Below, in pieces: positions 1 to 9,489 of a stretch of DNA of 64,000 nt. Position 1 is the stretch's first letter. Each line of letters begins with the position of its first letter. A program made the position numbers and the translations under genes. Origin of the DNA: Calditrichia bacterium (GTDB lineage: Bacteria; Calditrichota; Calditrichia; RBG-13-44-9; J075); assembly GCA_028284445.1 (NCBI GenBank), contig JANQRS010000032.1:1-64000 (forward strand), written 5' to 3'. A model generated the notes under the pieces. The model worked only from the letters and a program-made list of their open reading frames with translations. It was not told the DNA's origin and searched no databases.

Positions 1-108
1 ATCCCGATGAATAATGATTTTATCATCCGTCGGATTCATCACAGCTGTAGCGCTATTTGTAGTTCCCAGGTCAATGCCTACCGCCTTGCTAACAATTTGT
101 ACAGTCAT
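1..108 (-). CDS. Hsp70/DnaK-like chaperone, N-terminal 36 residues (cut by window edge)
   Basis: Reading the complement from an ATG at 106-108 gives 36 open codons to the left edge. Residues 10-20 read VGIDLGTTNSA, the first phosphate-binding loop of the actin/Hsp70 ATPase fold, so this is the start of an Hsp70-family ATPase. It begins 23 bp after the stop of the CHAT-ClpN gene on the same strand, so the two are probably co-transcribed. Only the N-terminus is visible, so a full DnaK, a shorter HscA-like protein or an Hsp70-domain fusion are all possible. The placement next to a CHAT/ClpN protein suggests a conflict-system partner rather than the housekeeping dnaK, which normally sits with grpE/dnaJ. 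That last point is inference. Confidence 0.8.
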   Translation of the reverse strand, partial: MTVQIVSKAVGIDLGTTNSATAVMNPTDDKIIIHRD

Positions 109-131
109 ACTGATGAACTATTTTTAGTTGA

Positions 132-2237
132 TTATGATTTATCTTGCCCTGAATTTCCATCCAAAAGCATCTGTAACATTTCTCCGGGCGCTGCACCCAT
201 TTTTTGGAGAACAGCAGCGGTAAACCCTTCCTGTTCCTCCAATAACGCCTGCAGGAGATCGGTTTCCGAAATCGCTTCGCGGGACGCCTTTCCTGCCAGG
301 GCTTCGGCTCGTTTCAGGATTTTGTAGCAGCGAGGCCGGTATGTCAATGCAATATCTTTTCCGTTCTCACTTGCGGATACCGCGCCGCTTCCCATTCCAG
401 CCAGAAGTAAATTACAAAGTTCTTCCAGGCTAATCCCCTTTTTGCGAAGCAACGTGACGGTTTGTATCCCGCCGGTCCGAATAAGGCCGATTAATAAATG
501 AGGTGTGCCGAAAAAACCTAAACGAGCATTAAGCGCTGTTCTTAATCCGTAGCGAATAGCTTCGTTTGTCTGTGTATCATATTTGAAAGGCGTTGTCGTT
601 GGTGTTGATGGCTGTGGTAAATGGCGCAAAATATCTTTTGGCCGAATTTCCAACTCAGCCAAAATTCTCACTGCTTCGGATTTTCCTCTTGATAGCAGAC
701 CAGCCAGTAAATCCTCGCCGGTAATGTGTCTCTTATCAAGTCCGCCTACACGCTCCATTGCAACGGCTATGGCCTTGATCACATTCCTTGAAATACCCAT
801 CGATTTGCCATGAAAAACCATCGCCTGCGCTCGCTTCCGAGCCATTGCGGCAACCAGTTCAACATTGCTCTGTTTTGCGCTTAACTCCTGCTCAAATACT
901 TCGATCCCTCCCTTACACAAGCCGATCAATAAATGTAACGAACTTAACCAGTTTTGATTCAATTGCTTCATTTCATTCAACGCCGTAAAGAAAATGCGGC
1001 GGGCGGAAGTGTCGAGCGGGCTGGAAGCCTTCGACACTCTATCTGAGAGTGGATTGGAAGCCTCTTCGGCTTCTGGAAGCCCATTGCTATCAGCGCTATC
1101 CGCCTGTTGCATATCTTCTTGATTTTTTGGCTCATCCTTACCCTCTTTTTTATCAGCAGGGGCATCTGCCAGCAATGTTAAGTTGGGGTCTCCATACAGT
1201 ACATACGGTCCCCATACCATCGGACCCCATTTCTTCTTACGGGCAAAGATTCGGCTATGCCGTAACGCTTCACCAATCGGTTTTTCTTCCAGAAGTTTTG
1301 TATAAAAGGATTGGGTGAATTTCCAGCCGGCATCCCGCGGTTCATCCGGAATTTGCCACATCGCTCCAACAACGGCTTTGGCAACCCCCCGTTCGCTGCC
1401 GAGCATAAATGCCTGCGCAAAACCTTCAGTACGGGCCAGCGTTTCTGCACGGTACCGGGAATCAATTCCCTTTTCCAGGTGAATATCGCTATAACAGGCA
1501 TTCAGAAAAACAATCGGGTTCCCTTCAAAAGCCTGGAGAACGCTCCCGGCATATAGACGCCGATGGTTCTGTAAACGAATTGAGCTCTGGCGTTCTTCAG
1601 GGTGATAGTCAACATGCCCGCAATAATGGATAATGGAATATGATTGACTGACAAGTTTTCCAAGAATTTTGTCCCAGGTTGCCTCTTCTCCCAGTAGCAG
1701 ATCACAAGTCGCATTAGCGCCTTTAAAGAATTTATAGAGTTCTTTGCCTTCTTTTCTAGCGCCCGGCAGATCATCTGTTGGATCTGCGATAATTAACACC
1801 GAGAGCGTGTCAGTATCAAATTGCGGCGATTGCAAAAGTGACCGCATTTGTTCATGAACAATTAATGATCGGGCGATGGGAAGCCTGAGAGCCAGAAACT
1901 CATTATCATCGTGCATAATTTCCCAGGGCAGGGTAGGATCGTCTGTCAAAATCGTAAGCGGGCCGTCAAGAGCTTCTATCTGTATACGAATTGCTTCTGG
2001 AAGCAGTGTTCTGTAGAGAATTTGACCTAATTGTTTGAATCTGGGTTCATCTGCATGAAATCCTTCCAGACACACTGCAAATCCTTCTAAAGAATCGGAT
2101 ATATTGTTGCGGAGTCCCGACGGCAATTTGGTTTTAGCCTGCATGATAGCTGGATTTTGTACTTGGCTTGATTGCAGCACAAAATTCAATGCAGTTTCGT
2201 CGCGTGTGATTATTAGTGTTGCTCCGCCCATATCCAT
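132..2237 (-). CDS. CHAT-domain cysteine protease fused to two ClpA/ClpB N-domain repeats
   Basis: This 701-residue protein has three parts. Residues about 60-355 form a CHAT (caspase-like) peptidase domain with the expected catalytic dyad: His208 in HYCGH and Cys248 in LNACYS. A charged, low-complexity linker follows (about 360-405). Two Clp_N-like alpha-helical repeats follow (about 408-560 and 570-695), each with the typical HLLIGL motif; in ClpA/ClpB such domains bind substrates and adaptors. CHAT proteases of bacteria act as proteolytic effectors in immune-type systems, so the Clp_N part may supply target recognition. The downstream gene is an Hsp70-like protein 23 bp away; upstream on the same strand is an uncharacterised 317-residue protein. 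No AAA+ module is present, so it is not a Clp unfoldase. Confidence 0.85.
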   Translation of the reverse strand: MDMGGATLIITRDETALNFVLQSSQVQNPAIMQAKTKLPSGLRNNISDSLEGFAVCLEGFHADEPRFKQLGQILYRTLLPEAIRIQIEALDGPLTILTDDPTLPWEIMHDDNEFLALRLPIARSLIVHEQMRSLLQSPQFDTDTLSVLIIADPTDDLPGARKEGKELYKFFKGANATCDLLLGEEATWDKILGKLVSQSYSIIHYCGHVDYHPEERQSSIRLQNHRRLYAGSVLQAFEGNPIVFLNACYSDIHLEKGIDSRYRAETLARTEGFAQAFMLGSERGVAKAVVGAMWQIPDEPRDAGWKFTQSFYTKLLEEKPIGEALRHSRIFARKKKWGPMVWGPYVLYGDPNLTLLADAPADKKEGKDEPKNQEDMQQADSADSNGLPEAEEASNPLSDRVSKASSPLDTSARRIFFTALNEMKQLNQNWLSSLHLLIGLCKGGIEVFEQELSAKQSNVELVAAMARKRAQAMVFHGKSMGISRNVIKAIAVAMERVGGLDKRHITGEDLLAGLLSRGKSEAVRILAELEIRPKDILRHLPQPSTPTTTPFKYDTQTNEAIRYGLRTALNARLGFFGTPHLLIGLIRTGGIQTVTLLRKKGISLEELCNLLLAGMGSGAVSASENGKDIALTYRPRCYKILKRAEALAGKASREAISETDLLQALLEEQEGFTAAVLQKMGAAPGEMLQMLLDGNSGQDKS

Positions 2238-2573
2238 GCCCTGATTGTTTAGCCCGGGTGAGAGACGCTTTTATGATGAACATTTCTTGAAGAGAGCAGC
2301 TATAGGAGATTAATGGGGCAGCACTATGTAGCCTGGGCAACTTCGGAAAGTTGATTGAAATTAAATATTGTCGCACGACGAGAGAGCCGACAAACAAGTA
2401 TTCAGATCTAATCGCACACGTACTTTTGCACTAAATCCCATCACAACCTTTAGTATAACCGCCTCACTGATTCGCTTAATATTCGCACTATATAAATACA
2501 ATCAATGTTACTCGATCATTCTGGCCTTGGGTCGATATCCCTTACGCAAAATGAGCGGTCCTTCACCTTTATC
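2238..2573. other. Intergenic gap, no feature recognised
   Basis: This 336-bp gap separates the CHAT gene from the same-strand gene upstream of it. I see no tRNA, convincing hairpin with T-run or conserved coding frame. It probably contains the promoter of the CHAT gene near its left end. Confidence 0.5.
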
Positions 2574-3527
2574 TTATCCTGAATCGTTGTCATATTGACT
2601 AATGCTGAAAATTAGGTAATTATAGGGGAGCTGATTGTCTGTTCCATACTCGATAATGCCTTGGCGCTTCTTGCTATATTTCCATTTCTCCCAATTCCAG
2701 GTCGTAAGATTACCGGGGACTTGAACAGCGACATACGATCCCGTTCTCAGCTTGCAGCGGACGGGTATCTCCGGCCCGCTGAAGTCAAGCCCGACTTCAA
2801 ATTTTTGAACAGCAGCGTTACGATTTCGTTTGGCAATACTTTTAGCAATTTCCAGAGCAGTTTGCGATAACAGTTTTGTGCCGGTGTGAACTTGTGATAA
2901 GAGCAAACCTGCCCGGACGATAGGGCTTTCGAGAAATGCAAGAAACGTTTCATCGCTTTGATTCTTTACATTCACAGTATAACATCGCAGAATTAATCCT
3001 TCGTCACCAACTTGTAATCCTTTGAAGACAGGAATGCCGTTAACTGCAGCAAAATTGTTATCATTAGCCTGGATTGACTGATTAAAATTGACCTGGTGTG
3101 TAGCTCCGTTTACAGAATGTTCAGAAGAAAAATTAATTAAGATGCGATGCGGTCCCCAACCCGGATATTCTTTTACCCGAAAACGATCGAGCGTTATTTT
3201 TATAGGCTTACGACGAAGGTTCTGGTCGGCACTAAGACTTTCGGCACTGCAGATATCGTAAAAAGGCTGACCGGATGCCTGACCCGAAAATTGAATATAC
3301 CCGAACTTATAGCCGGTAAAATCCCACGCTTTCCTGTTGCCGAAACCAAGGGTTGGCAAACGTCCGGGACCACGTGTTGGCGGTGCCGAATCCCTTCTAC
3401 CGCCGTCAGAGTTTGGAAGTTGTGTACCGCGTGTTGGGCGGAGTTCTCGTAGCTTCTGTTTTTTTTCTTCGGAGGGTAATTCACCAATTGTTCTGGGTAA
3501 GTCTGAAAACCAATGACTTTGGGACAT
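2574..3527 (-). CDS. Uncharacterised 317-residue protein upstream of CHAT gene
   Basis: I do not recognise a family. The first 75 residues are polar and rich in Pro, Arg and Gly, and look disordered. From about residue 78 the sequence alternates short hydrophobic stretches with Gly/Asn turns (for example KFGYIQFSGQ, GPHRILINFS, GSYVAVQVPG), which suggests a beta-rich domain. No signal peptide or membrane segment is seen, so it is likely cytoplasmic. Its last gene-length neighbour on the same strand is the CHAT-ClpN protease, then an Hsp70-like gene. A regulatory or targeting partner of the protease is possible, but the 336-bp gap makes co-transcription uncertain. Confidence 0.65.
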   Translation of the reverse strand: MSQSHWFSDLPRTIGELPSEEKKQKLRELRPTRGTQLPNSDGGRRDSAPPTRGPGRLPTLGFGNRKAWDFTGYKFGYIQFSGQASGQPFYDICSAESLSADQNLRRKPIKITLDRFRVKEYPGWGPHRILINFSSEHSVNGATHQVNFNQSIQANDNNFAAVNGIPVFKGLQVGDEGLILRCYTVNVKNQSDETFLAFLESPIVRAGLLLSQVHTGTKLLSQTALEIAKSIAKRNRNAAVQKFEVGLDFSGPEIPVRCKLRTGSYVAVQVPGNLTTWNWEKWKYSKKRQGIIEYGTDNQLPYNYLIFSISQYDNDSG

Positions 3528-4145
3528 TTACAAAGCCTCCCAATTCCTTTAAATCAAATTATACCCAACGCAATATTACTATTAGCTATATAGAAACAAT
3601 CTTCTATCCAATTTCACTGTTCTTTTAAAAGGACAGAATATTATTGTTAGCGAGGAGGCTCATTGTATTGTTTTCTTATAAATATTATCTGACAGCATTC
3701 CACGGCTTTTCTGCATTTCTCGCATGTTTTTATTTCAGATGCTCCAATAATTTTAATGTATTTATAGTAAATAGCAGGAATTAAATATCTATAAAAAGTC
3801 TGCACAATGAAAGCGCTTAGTAAAAAATTTTAATCTTCAACAATTCACTCCACAAGAAATATAAGGTCAAGAAAAAATCAGGTTTAATCTGAGAGCATTG
3901 TTTGTTTTCCCGCATCATAGGGTTACCTATAGATTTAAGGAATAAAAAGTAAAATTGGTTTTTAAATGCGATTACGAAGTTGCAATCTCCGTAATCAGTT
4001 GAATGCCTGGATACAAATGTACGATAAAGCGAGGTAATAAAAGGTAGTGTCCATATCTTTGTGTAAAAACGAGAAAGGCTGAATAAAAATAAGAGCCAAG
4101 AATTCATTCTGATTATCTTGTAGGTGCGAACCATAACAAGAGAGG
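3528..4145. other. AT-rich intergenic stretch left of a decayed IS
   Basis: About 620 bp of AT-rich sequence lies between the uncharacterised gene and the transposase remnant. A hydrophobic open frame on the minus strand (3817-4134) has no start-site support or family resemblance, and I treat it as chance. No inverted repeat that would mark an IS end was found by eye. Confidence 0.5.
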
Positions 4146-4690
4146 ATGAATTCTATGATCGTAAGAAAAATACTCGCTTTTGGACGAAGTTCAATCGGTG
4201 TTGTTAGACAATCCGAATTTTCTGCGGGATCTGTTGGGCCAATGCCTGCAGCGGTTTTTAGAGGAAGAATTTAGAGCCACTATCGGAGCAGAAAGATATG
4301 AGCGCAGTAATTCGCGGACCGGCTATCGCAACGGCAGTTACCCGCGAACATTGAACACCCGTGTTGGTAGAATTGAGTTGCAAGTCTGTCGTGACCGGGA
4401 TGGTGTTTTTCAGACCGAGCTGTTTCAGCGCTATCAACGAAATGAAAAGGCCCTGGCAACCACAATGGTGGAGATGTATCTGAAAGGCGTTTCTACCCGT
4501 AAAGTCACTAAGGTCGTGGAGGAGCTGTACAGCACTTCAGTTTCAAAAAGTCAGATCAGCGATTTAACCCGCGAGTTGGATGAGTCATTAAATACCTGGC
4601 GGAATCGTTCTCTTGAGCGCGCCTTCCATACTTAATGGTAGATGCGCAGTATGAGAAGATTCGCACGCATGTACTCGTTCACTGGGAATT
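4146..4690 (+). pseudogene. IS256/mutator-family transposase, N-terminal remnant with frameshifts
   Basis: The frame from 4180 to 4635 encodes the N-terminal part of a mutator-type transposase. It has GAERYERS followed by TGYRNGSYPRTL, then the helical domain with FQRYQRNEKAL and KGVSTRKVTKV. The expected continuation, YLMVDAQYEKIRTH, is present but in another frame from about 4629 to 4672, so one frameshift lies near 4630. The alignment stops soon after, where a different transposase remnant begins. At the 5' end the ATGs at 4146 and 4155 are out of frame with the conserved part, suggesting a second frameshift. About 60 percent of the usual roughly 400 residues, including most of the DDE catalytic region, is missing, so this is inactive. 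Confidence 0.85.
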
Positions 4691-4706
4691 GGACAAACAG
4701 CTATCG

Positions 4707-5349
4707 ATTTATCTTCTTGAATCTTGCCGACCTTCCTTCAAACAAAACCTCCCTTGCTTCTGATCAGGCTGCGATCTGACGTTGTTGCCGACGACGTTCT
4801 CTGGCCAGATCCAGTTTCTTCTGCCGCTCAGCCAGGCGCTGATCGGTCCGGCCTTGAGCACATCCTCCGGTGTTAGATAATAGATGCTGCTATGCAATCG
4901 CCCGGTATTGTAATGCTGAACATATTTCTCAATCCGTTTCCGGGCATCAGCAATGTTGACATATGAATTACGTCGGATTTCTTCAAATTTTATTTTTCCG
5001 TGAAATCTCTCAAGTTTCCCGTTGCTCTCGGGATAATATGGCCTTGTTCTGACATGGTGAAACCACTATCCCGGATAAAATCCTTGAAATCCTTGCTGAT
5101 AAACTGAGGACCGGTATCGCTGATCATCAGCGGTCTTTCATACGGAAAGGCTTCCCGCCCTCTCTGCACCACTACTTCCACATCATATTCACTCATGTGA
5201 GCTCTTAAGTCATGAGTAACAATATATCGGCTCCGACCACCCATCACCGTTATCAGAAAAAAGATCATGCCCAGAATATTCACACCCATCAGGCACAGAG
5301 CTCCAGCCCGAGACTTAACCATTTCCCGAAATTTTGACCGTGCTTCCAT
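4707..5349 (-). pseudogene. Decayed DDE (rve) transposase of the IS3/IS481 type
   Basis: The best part, encoded at 5349-4990 on the minus strand, reads as an integrase core: SRYIVTHDLRAHMS, then MISDTGPQFISKDFK (second catalytic Asp region), then SGFTMSEQG. The conserved C-terminus continues in shifted frames: KRIEKYVQHYN, TGRLHSSIYYLTPEDVL and the basic tail near 4780. Several frameshifts therefore interrupt the gene, and the first residues do not resemble a transposase start, so the N-terminus is missing too. It abuts the IS256 remnant in opposite orientation. Both are dead mobile-element debris at the left border of the proposed tRNA-Leu island. Confidence 0.8.
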
Positions 5350-5614
5350 AGTAAACCTCTCAAATTTTGAGTAGTGAAGAGAAGTCCACGAGCAATACCA
5401 ACTGCAAAGGAATTGGCATCTAATCTTGCCAGCGGGTGCTCACGGACATAATAATTGATTGAGTGATTTATAGGGGATCGCGGTCACAATGCGAGAGTAG
5501 GAACAATATAGGCGGGGATTATTTGCGGCGCAAGAAGTTAGCCACCTATGAGCCACCGGGAATACCGAAAAATACCGATTTTTTCCGGTTTTTTCGGAAC
5601 AAATCCCTACAGAC

Positions 5615-5645
5615 AAGGCCGATCCGGAAATTCCAAATCGGCCTT
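5615..5645 (-). terminator. Terminator-like hairpin next to the tRNA-Leu remnant
   Basis: The arms AAGGCCGAT (5615-5623) and ATCGGCCTT (5637-5645) form a perfect 9-bp stem. It sits 19 bp beyond the 3' end of the tRNA-Leu fragment, the same arrangement as the terminator that follows the intact tRNA-Leu. The T-run on the minus strand is poor (TGTCTG), so activity is doubtful. Confidence 0.5.
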
Positions 5646-5664
5646 AAAGTGCTGTTTTTATTGC

Positions 5665-5720
5665 ACTCGGGGCCAAACTCGAACCAGCACGGACAAAAGT
5701 GTCCGAGGGATTTTAAGTCC
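5665..5720 (-). repeat. Decayed 3' fragment of tRNA-Leu(UAA): putative att site
   Basis: These 56 bp match positions 35901-35956 of the intact tRNA-Leu gene in the same orientation. I count 4 mismatches, with an uninterrupted 34-bp identity at 5687-5720. The copy covers the tRNA from the anticodon arm (TTAA of the loop included) to the acceptor 3' strand. It stops abruptly at 5721, where the 5' half of a tRNA should be. The mismatches break T-arm pairing, so it cannot be functional. This is what is left when an element recombines into the 3' end of a tRNA gene and displaces the old end. Confidence 0.85.
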
Positions 5721-6012
5721 TAGAATTCATACTTTTGCAAGTTATTGTTCTTTAGTGTATTACGTTGTTTTTATTCACCTTAGTCTTTAAATCTTCTTCT
5801 GCAATTGTTTCTTATTATGGCTTGAGATTACTTGGCAGGGTACTGGTATGGTACCACTACGAAAAAGTTTTGAACCAACTTACAGCGACTCTGACCTCAA
5901 ATTTTGTAGAGGAATTACCGCATGCATTATTCTGCTTTTGCAAGTAGCCCATTTAAATAGTCGATTCCGCGATGCAATTCCATCACATATTGCCATTAAA
6001 TACTTGTAAAAT

Positions 6013-9000
6013 TTACTTGATCAAAAGCATTTTACCTACTGCAATGAAATCAGAGTCGGTATTTACTCTATAAAAATAAATACCGGAGGAAATGTGGCGT
6101 CCGTCCTCATTTCGCCCATTCCAGTAAAAGCCATGATGTCCTGGCTCAAGTGTACCAGAATACAGAGTTATAATCCGTTTCCCAAGTGCATCATAAATTG
6201 AAAGTTCCATTTGAATACGATCAGGCGTACTTATCGGAATAATAGTTTGGTCGTTAAAGGGGTTTGGGTAGTTTTGCCCTAGGCTATATTCTTTCGGTAA
6301 TATACTGTCAATTTGCTGTCTCACGCTGTCTGCACTACCGACTAATACATTGAACCTGGATATAGAATTCATGGCGGTAAATTGGTATGTGATATCCTTC
6401 CTTAAATCTTGATATCTGAAACCACTCTCATCGATTAGGAATGCTTCCCATTGGCCAGGAATGTTTTCTATCCCCAAAAACTTCAGTTCAAGCGAGGCAC
6501 CGACGAAGGCCTTAATTTCAAATTCCCAACACTCAACTTGGCCTATGGGAGGGCGAATGTCTGTAATAAATGAAGGGTTTTCATGATCCCAATCTGGACG
6601 TTCAAATGAACTCGATAGTGGTCCAGTAACTCTCATGGGCTTGTAGAAGTCTTGTTTGTCATGGCCCAGATTTGCCTCCTGAGAGACCCCAAAAAACAAC
6701 AATTTGTCACCTATCTCGCCAGATTTTACGGCAATTCGAACTCGCCAATCGCTCAGTTGATCTCCTGCTTTGGAAACAGTTTCTTTTTGAGAATAAGGAT
6801 AAGGAATTATCAAGGCAGGTTTTGCTTCACTATTATAATAGTAGTAACCTTCGAAAGGCCTCAACAAGGTAGCCAGTGAATCCCAACCTTCATTATAAGT
6901 GATAATAGGATGTGAAATATCGTTCAGTCTTTGTACATCAACCCAATCAACTATTTTAGTAAAGGGATTTGTAATAATATTCCAATTGGGATGGATAGGA
7001 ACTGAAACCTGGCCAAAAGTATCCGGTGATGCGGCAACAACCGTCTCGTTTATATCGAGAACACCTTTATTTATTGCCCAAAATGCTCTCCCAATGGAAA
7101 AACGAAAAATATTAGTCCCGTCGAACTTTTCCAAATAGTCTGCACGGCTACCGTCTCTACCATTGTCCCAGTAGACAACCCAGTGTTCATCCAAGTTTCC
7201 ATCGAATAATGATTCAACTAGCATATCATGATTTCCTGGCAACCCCAATATTTTGTAGTCGTGGACCGCATAATCAGAAGGTGAGTCAAAAGATCTAAAC
7301 AGAAATGATGTGTGCAATTCAACTTCTGCAATAGTACTAAACTGGAAAACTGTTGACCATTGACTTGTTCCTATTAGATTACTTGCGTTTACCCGCCAGA
7401 AATAATTTGCATTTTCCGCCAAATCCTCGATCGAAAATTGTGCTCCAACAATTCCCATTGTATCACAAATAATCGTTGTATCCGAAAAATTTTGGCTCAG
7501 AGCAATTTGCAATCTATATGATTCTGATTCACCCGAAGCAGCCCACATCAGTGTTGGACTTGTCACGTGGCCAGATGTGCTATCTTCCGGAAAAGTCAAG
7601 TCGGGAACACTAGGTGGTAGAGGTACCTTGAGGGTCCGAAATGTACGGTCTATACCTTTTGTAGTATCAATTGCGTTCCATGCAATGATTCGATAATGAT
7701 AGATAGTATCTGAAATAAGGCCATCAATTGCAACAGTGACTGGATTGCTTATTGTATCTGCTGATAAACCACTAGGTGTTGCGTTAGTAAAGTTTCCATA
7801 ATTTGAAGTTTCTCCCCACTCAAAACCAACACTTGTTGTCAGTCCATTTGGATTGACAATACCTTGCAAAGTAGCCGAGAAAAACTCAGTTTCGGCGGAA
7901 TCGGTTATAGCGATAGGTACTCCCGGTAGGAACCCAGCTGATGTAATACGTTGTGCATAAATATCGAAGTGATTATTGCGAAAATCTCTCCACACAACAA
8001 TAGCTCCTCCAGCGCCGTCACTTGTAATTGCAGGTTTTCTTTGGTCATTTGGAGCGTTAGAAATAACCCACCCGTTTACTGGACCAAGTACCTCGCCTTC
8101 TGAATCTAGATGTTGAGCATAAATATCGGCTTCTCCCATTCGATAATCTTCCCAAGCAAGCATCGCCTCTCCATCACCAACTCGAACTAACTTCAGAGAC
8201 GACTGAACTCCAAATTCTACAGCAATAGGTTCCCCATTCAAAGTGCCAAAAATATTACCGTTTGCATCAACATATTGGGCATATATATCTAAATTGCCAT
8301 TTCTCTGGTCTTCCCATGCAATGATCACACCGCTGCCAACATTCACAATTTCAATAAAGGACTGATCAAGCGGGGCAGTCGATACTGCAACGCCATTACC
8401 TGCCCATAAAGGTTCTCCATCAGGGCCAATACGTTGAGCATAAATATCCAGATTACCGCTTCTTCGATCTTCCCATGCAATTATTGCCCCGCCGGCTCCA
8501 TCACTAACTATTCTTGGATTTGACTGAGCCCTTGTAACCACTGAAACTGGTTTGCCTTCCTCCCCCCATAATATCTCACCATCAGTTGGTCTAATTCGTT
8601 GGGCATAAATATCACTATCCGTAGAAAAACGATTTTCTTGCCAAGCTATAATTGGAGAACTTCCCCCACTAACAGCTAGAGTAGTAATTGTCTGAGTTCC
8701 TTGGGCAATGCGAATTGCACTTCCGCCAATTGGAAGCCATTGTACGATACCAACAGAATCAATGCGTTGGGCATAAATGTCATTTGAATTATCAGTCCAA
8801 TTAATAAGTGCTCCCTCCCCACCGACACTGACAATCTGGGGTAACGATTGATAGCCGGGAGAAACTGAAATAGAGGCACCATCATCGAACGCAGTCCAAA
8901 CAATTCCACTAGGATCGATACGCTGAGCATAAATATCACCCTCGTCGTTTCGCGCATCTTCCCAGGCAACGAATGCCCCTCCAAAACCATCACTGACTAT

Positions 9001-9375
9001 GCTCGGGAATGTTTGATTTCCATTTATGCTGGAGATCCCTATCCCATTTGACGTCCATGCTATGCTCCCTCTAGAATCTATATGTTGAGAATAGATATCA
9101 AAGTCAGTCGCACGATGATCCTGCCAAACCACATACGCTCCTCCAAGGCCATTGCTAACAATTTCCGGAGACATTTGGTCTCCGGAAGCTAGGCAAATCG
9201 CAGTATTGATACTCGGATTCGAGACCCAATTTCGGGTCACGGGATCTTTTTGATAAATATGTTCATCGAAATCATTCTTTTGTACCAAATTTTGCGCATT
9301 CCCCACCGTAATCAAGAACAGCAGCATAAGGATATGTAAAAGAATAAATTTCACCGCCATTGAAGGCCTCGCCAC
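6013..9375 (-). CDS. Large secreted repeat protein with C-terminal sorting domain
   Basis: The protein has 1120 residues. A signal peptide is visible: basic start, then ILLHILMLLFLITVG and a cleavage-like NAQ. Residues about 45-490 hold some nine repeats of 50-55 residues, each with a W-D-R core followed by DIYAQRI, and often GGAxIAWED. They look like beta-propeller blades. Two fibronectin III-like regions follow (about 510-700), then a region unique to this protein and its neighbour at 11.3 kb (FSIGRAFWAINKG, WNIITNPF). The last 90 residues form a FlgD-Ig-like domain with QNYPNPFND and SSGIYFYRV, a C-terminal secretion/anchoring signal in FCB-group bacteria. Met1 at 9375 or Met6 at 9360 could start. 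A surface or exported binding protein is likely; no enzyme motif is seen. Confidence 0.85.
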   Translation of the reverse strand: MARPSMAVKFILLHILMLLFLITVGNAQNLVQKNDFDEHIYQKDPVTRNWVSNPSINTAICLASGDQMSPEIVSNGLGGAYVVWQDHRATDFDIYSQHIDSRGSIAWTSNGIGISSINGNQTFPSIVSDGFGGAFVAWEDARNDEGDIYAQRIDPSGIVWTAFDDGASISVSPGYQSLPQIVSVGGEGALINWTDNSNDIYAQRIDSVGIVQWLPIGGSAIRIAQGTQTITTLAVSGGSSPIIAWQENRFSTDSDIYAQRIRPTDGEILWGEEGKPVSVVTRAQSNPRIVSDGAGGAIIAWEDRRSGNLDIYAQRIGPDGEPLWAGNGVAVSTAPLDQSFIEIVNVGSGVIIAWEDQRNGNLDIYAQYVDANGNIFGTLNGEPIAVEFGVQSSLKLVRVGDGEAMLAWEDYRMGEADIYAQHLDSEGEVLGPVNGWVISNAPNDQRKPAITSDGAGGAIVVWRDFRNNHFDIYAQRITSAGFLPGVPIAITDSAETEFFSATLQGIVNPNGLTTSVGFEWGETSNYGNFTNATPSGLSADTISNPVTVAIDGLISDTIYHYRIIAWNAIDTTKGIDRTFRTLKVPLPPSVPDLTFPEDSTSGHVTSPTLMWAASGESESYRLQIALSQNFSDTTIICDTMGIVGAQFSIEDLAENANYFWRVNASNLIGTSQWSTVFQFSTIAEVELHTSFLFRSFDSPSDYAVHDYKILGLPGNHDMLVESLFDGNLDEHWVVYWDNGRDGSRADYLEKFDGTNIFRFSIGRAFWAINKGVLDINETVVAASPDTFGQVSVPIHPNWNIITNPFTKIVDWVDVQRLNDISHPIITYNEGWDSLATLLRPFEGYYYYNSEAKPALIIPYPYSQKETVSKAGDQLSDWRVRIAVKSGEIGDKLLFFGVSQEANLGHDKQDFYKPMRVTGPLSSSFERPDWDHENPSFITDIRPPIGQVECWEFEIKAFVGASLELKFLGIENIPGQWEAFLIDESGFRYQDLRKDITYQFTAMNSISRFNVLVGSADSVRQQIDSILPKEYSLGQNYPNPFNDQTIIPISTPDRIQMELSIYDALGKRIITLYSGTLEPGHHGFYWNGRNEDGRHISSGIYFYRVNTDSDFIAVGKMLLIK

Positions 9376-9489
9376 AAGTTAATTCTGCATAAGTCAATGG
9401 ATCATTCTACTAGGAATCCAATGGAATAAGCAATATCGCTCTAATTACCACTCATTAAGAATTTGATTCCATTTATAACCAATTGGTTC

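Larger units (their letters stand above)
5350..6012. other. Gene-free border region holding an attachment-site remnant
   Basis: No gene is supported here. The stretch contains a terminator-like hairpin at 5615-5645, a decayed 3' piece of tRNA-Leu at 5665-5720 and an inverted repeat around 5565-5600 (CCGAAAAA-type arms). Open frames over 5463-5947 cross these elements and are not real genes. Right of 5720 the sequence is AT-rich with nothing recognised until the end of the secreted-protein gene at 6013. Confidence 0.6.

Noticed and set aside
3817..4134. Hydrophobic 105-codon minus-strand frame
   Set aside because: AT-rich, no ribosome-binding site, no family resemblance and next to dead transposases; composition alone gives such Phe/Leu-rich frames.
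5463..5790. Plus-strand open frames over the border region
   Set aside because: They run across the tRNA-Leu fragment and the terminator hairpin, which are better explained as RNA-gene debris.
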